Translations under genes and position numbers: made by a program
Shown: in pieces, positions 63,520 through 64,000 of the stretch
How positions within the stretch are numbered: the stretch's first letter is position 1
How the letters are laid out: each line of letters opens with the position of its first letter
Notes under the pieces: model-generated
Seen by the model: only the letters and a program-made list of their open reading frames with translations
Database searches by the model: none
Told to the model about the DNA's origin: nothing
Assembly: GCA_018262715.1 (NCBI GenBank)
Contig: JADFDS010000039.1
Location: forward strand, 1-64,000
Origin: Bacteroidota bacterium
GTDB lineage: Bacteria > Bacteroidota > Bacteroidia > Bacteroidales > VadinHA17
DNA: 64,000 nt
Direction: 5' to 3'

Positions 63520-64000
63520 ATGGATATAAGAACAGCAGTAGAAAAGGCATTTGAGCGCTGGAAAGGCTCCTCTCCGGAGATCATCACCCGCCTGCCGCAA
63601 TCGGGCTCAGACAGGGTTTATTTCAGGCTGATATGCCGTGAGGACCAGGTGATCGGCGCATACAACCCGAGCCGCGAGGAGAACGAAGCCTTCGTCGGAT
63701 TTTCTAACCACTTCAGATCAAAGGGATTACCGGTGCCGGAGATTTATGTATATTATCCCGAGGATAAGATCTATTTTCTTGAAGACCTGGGTGATACCAA
63801 CCTTTTTACCTGGCTCGCCCGCCGTTCCGATGAGGAACGTTTCAACAGGGAGACGGAAAACCTCTTCCTTACAGTCGCAGGTGACCTGGTACGCATACAG
63901 ACTGAAGGGATCAGAGGGCTTGACCTGTCGCTGTGTTATCCACACCGCAGCTTCGACCGGCAGAGCATAGTCTGGGATATGAACTATTACAAGTACATGT
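63520..64000 (+). CDS. Phosphotransferase, AmgK-like (partial, runs off the window)
   Basis: First 160 residues of a kinase of the aminoglycoside-phosphotransferase fold, truncated by the right edge. Visible motifs are RTAVEKAFERWKGSSPEIIT, a nucleotide-binding beta hairpin (QSGSDRVYFRL), ENEAFVGFSNHFRSKGLPVP and DKIYFLEDLGDTNLFTWL, as in sugar kinases such as AmgK that phosphorylate N-acetylmuramate or N-acetylglucosamine at C1. In Bacteroidota this protein is often followed by, or fused to, a RapZ or nucleotidyltransferase domain. Catalytic residues lie beyond the window. It starts one base after the acyltransferase stop, so the two are translationally coupled. Confidence 0.8.
   Translation, partial: MDIRTAVEKAFERWKGSSPEIITRLPQSGSDRVYFRLICREDQVIGAYNPSREENEAFVGFSNHFRSKGLPVPEIYVYYPEDKIYFLEDLGDTNLFTWLARRSDEERFNRETENLFLTVAGDLVRIQTEGIRGLDLSLCYPHRSFDRQSIVWDMNYYKYM

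Overview
The window comes from a member of the Bacteroidota, probably a Bacteroidales-like anaerobe or facultative anaerobe. The evidence is: Bacteroidota-type -7 promoter boxes (TAnnTTTG) in front of many genes; families typical of that phylum (DUF2795, DUF5063, a paired SurA-like set with an OstA-like protein, a long signal peptidase I with a large insert, GH3 fused to a serine hydrolase); weak Shine-Dalgarno signals; and a complete Rnf operon. The base composition looks close to half GC. No rRNA, CRISPR array or prophage module is visible.

Layout. Bases 1-5.8 kb look accessory: an unassigned left edge, a secreted endonuclease/exonuclease/phosphatase-family protein, a tyrosine recombinase with an extra N-terminal domain, a low-complexity octapeptide-repeat ORF, a GPP34 (GOLPH3-like) protein whose 3' end is tandemly triplicated, and a 47-bp satellite of about 10.7 copies. 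From 5.8 to 11.4 kb is the minus-strand operon rseC-rnfB-rnfC-rnfD-rnfG-rnfE-rnfA, a ferredoxin:NAD+ oxidoreductase ion pump. Then come recG, a methyltransferase carrying two in-frame repeat expansions, an ABC ATPase, a PduO-type cobalamin adenosyltransferase and a DUF2795 protein. Bases 17.0-22.4 kb are the minus-strand cluster guaB, SurA-like lipoprotein, surA-like PPIase and OstA-like protein, three of whose members are envelope assembly factors. Bases 22.6-29.0 kb run on the plus strand: recQ, DUF5063, a 3'-5' exonuclease, an RlmI-like methyltransferase and tex. Next are an oligopeptidase B lipoprotein, two M28 peptidases, mutS2, a fusion of a molybdopterin-oxidoreductase-like domain to an isoaspartyl peptidase/asparaginase, an ECF sigma/regulator/DUF4097 module, ornithine aminotransferase, trmD, yegP, an amidohydrolase divergent from an MFS transporter, and lepB. 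The translation operon thrS-infC-rpmI-rplT follows, with infC apparently starting at an ATA codon. The right end has a PKD lipoprotein, a sodium:solute symporter with a small membrane partner, lysC-lysA, two tandem tRNA-Leu genes, and a peptidoglycan/amino-sugar group (NagZ-like GH3-serine hydrolase, HGSNAT/NagX-like acyltransferase, AmgK-like kinase cut by the window edge).

The strongest unexplained theme is repeat biology. At least eight separate tandem-repeat loci (8, 15/30, 24, 33, 35, 47, 56 and 57 bp periods) occur in 64 kb. Three of them duplicate the 3' end of a gene together with its stop codon (GPP34, OstA-like, trmD), and two expand inside one methyltransferase without breaking its frame. 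In addition, four copies of a hairpin element built from GCGATTT heptamers in opposite orientations sit at gene 3' ends, three of them directly beside an intrinsic terminator. No complete new defence or biosynthetic system is evident. The best leads are these repeat families, the infC start codon and the asparaginase fusion.
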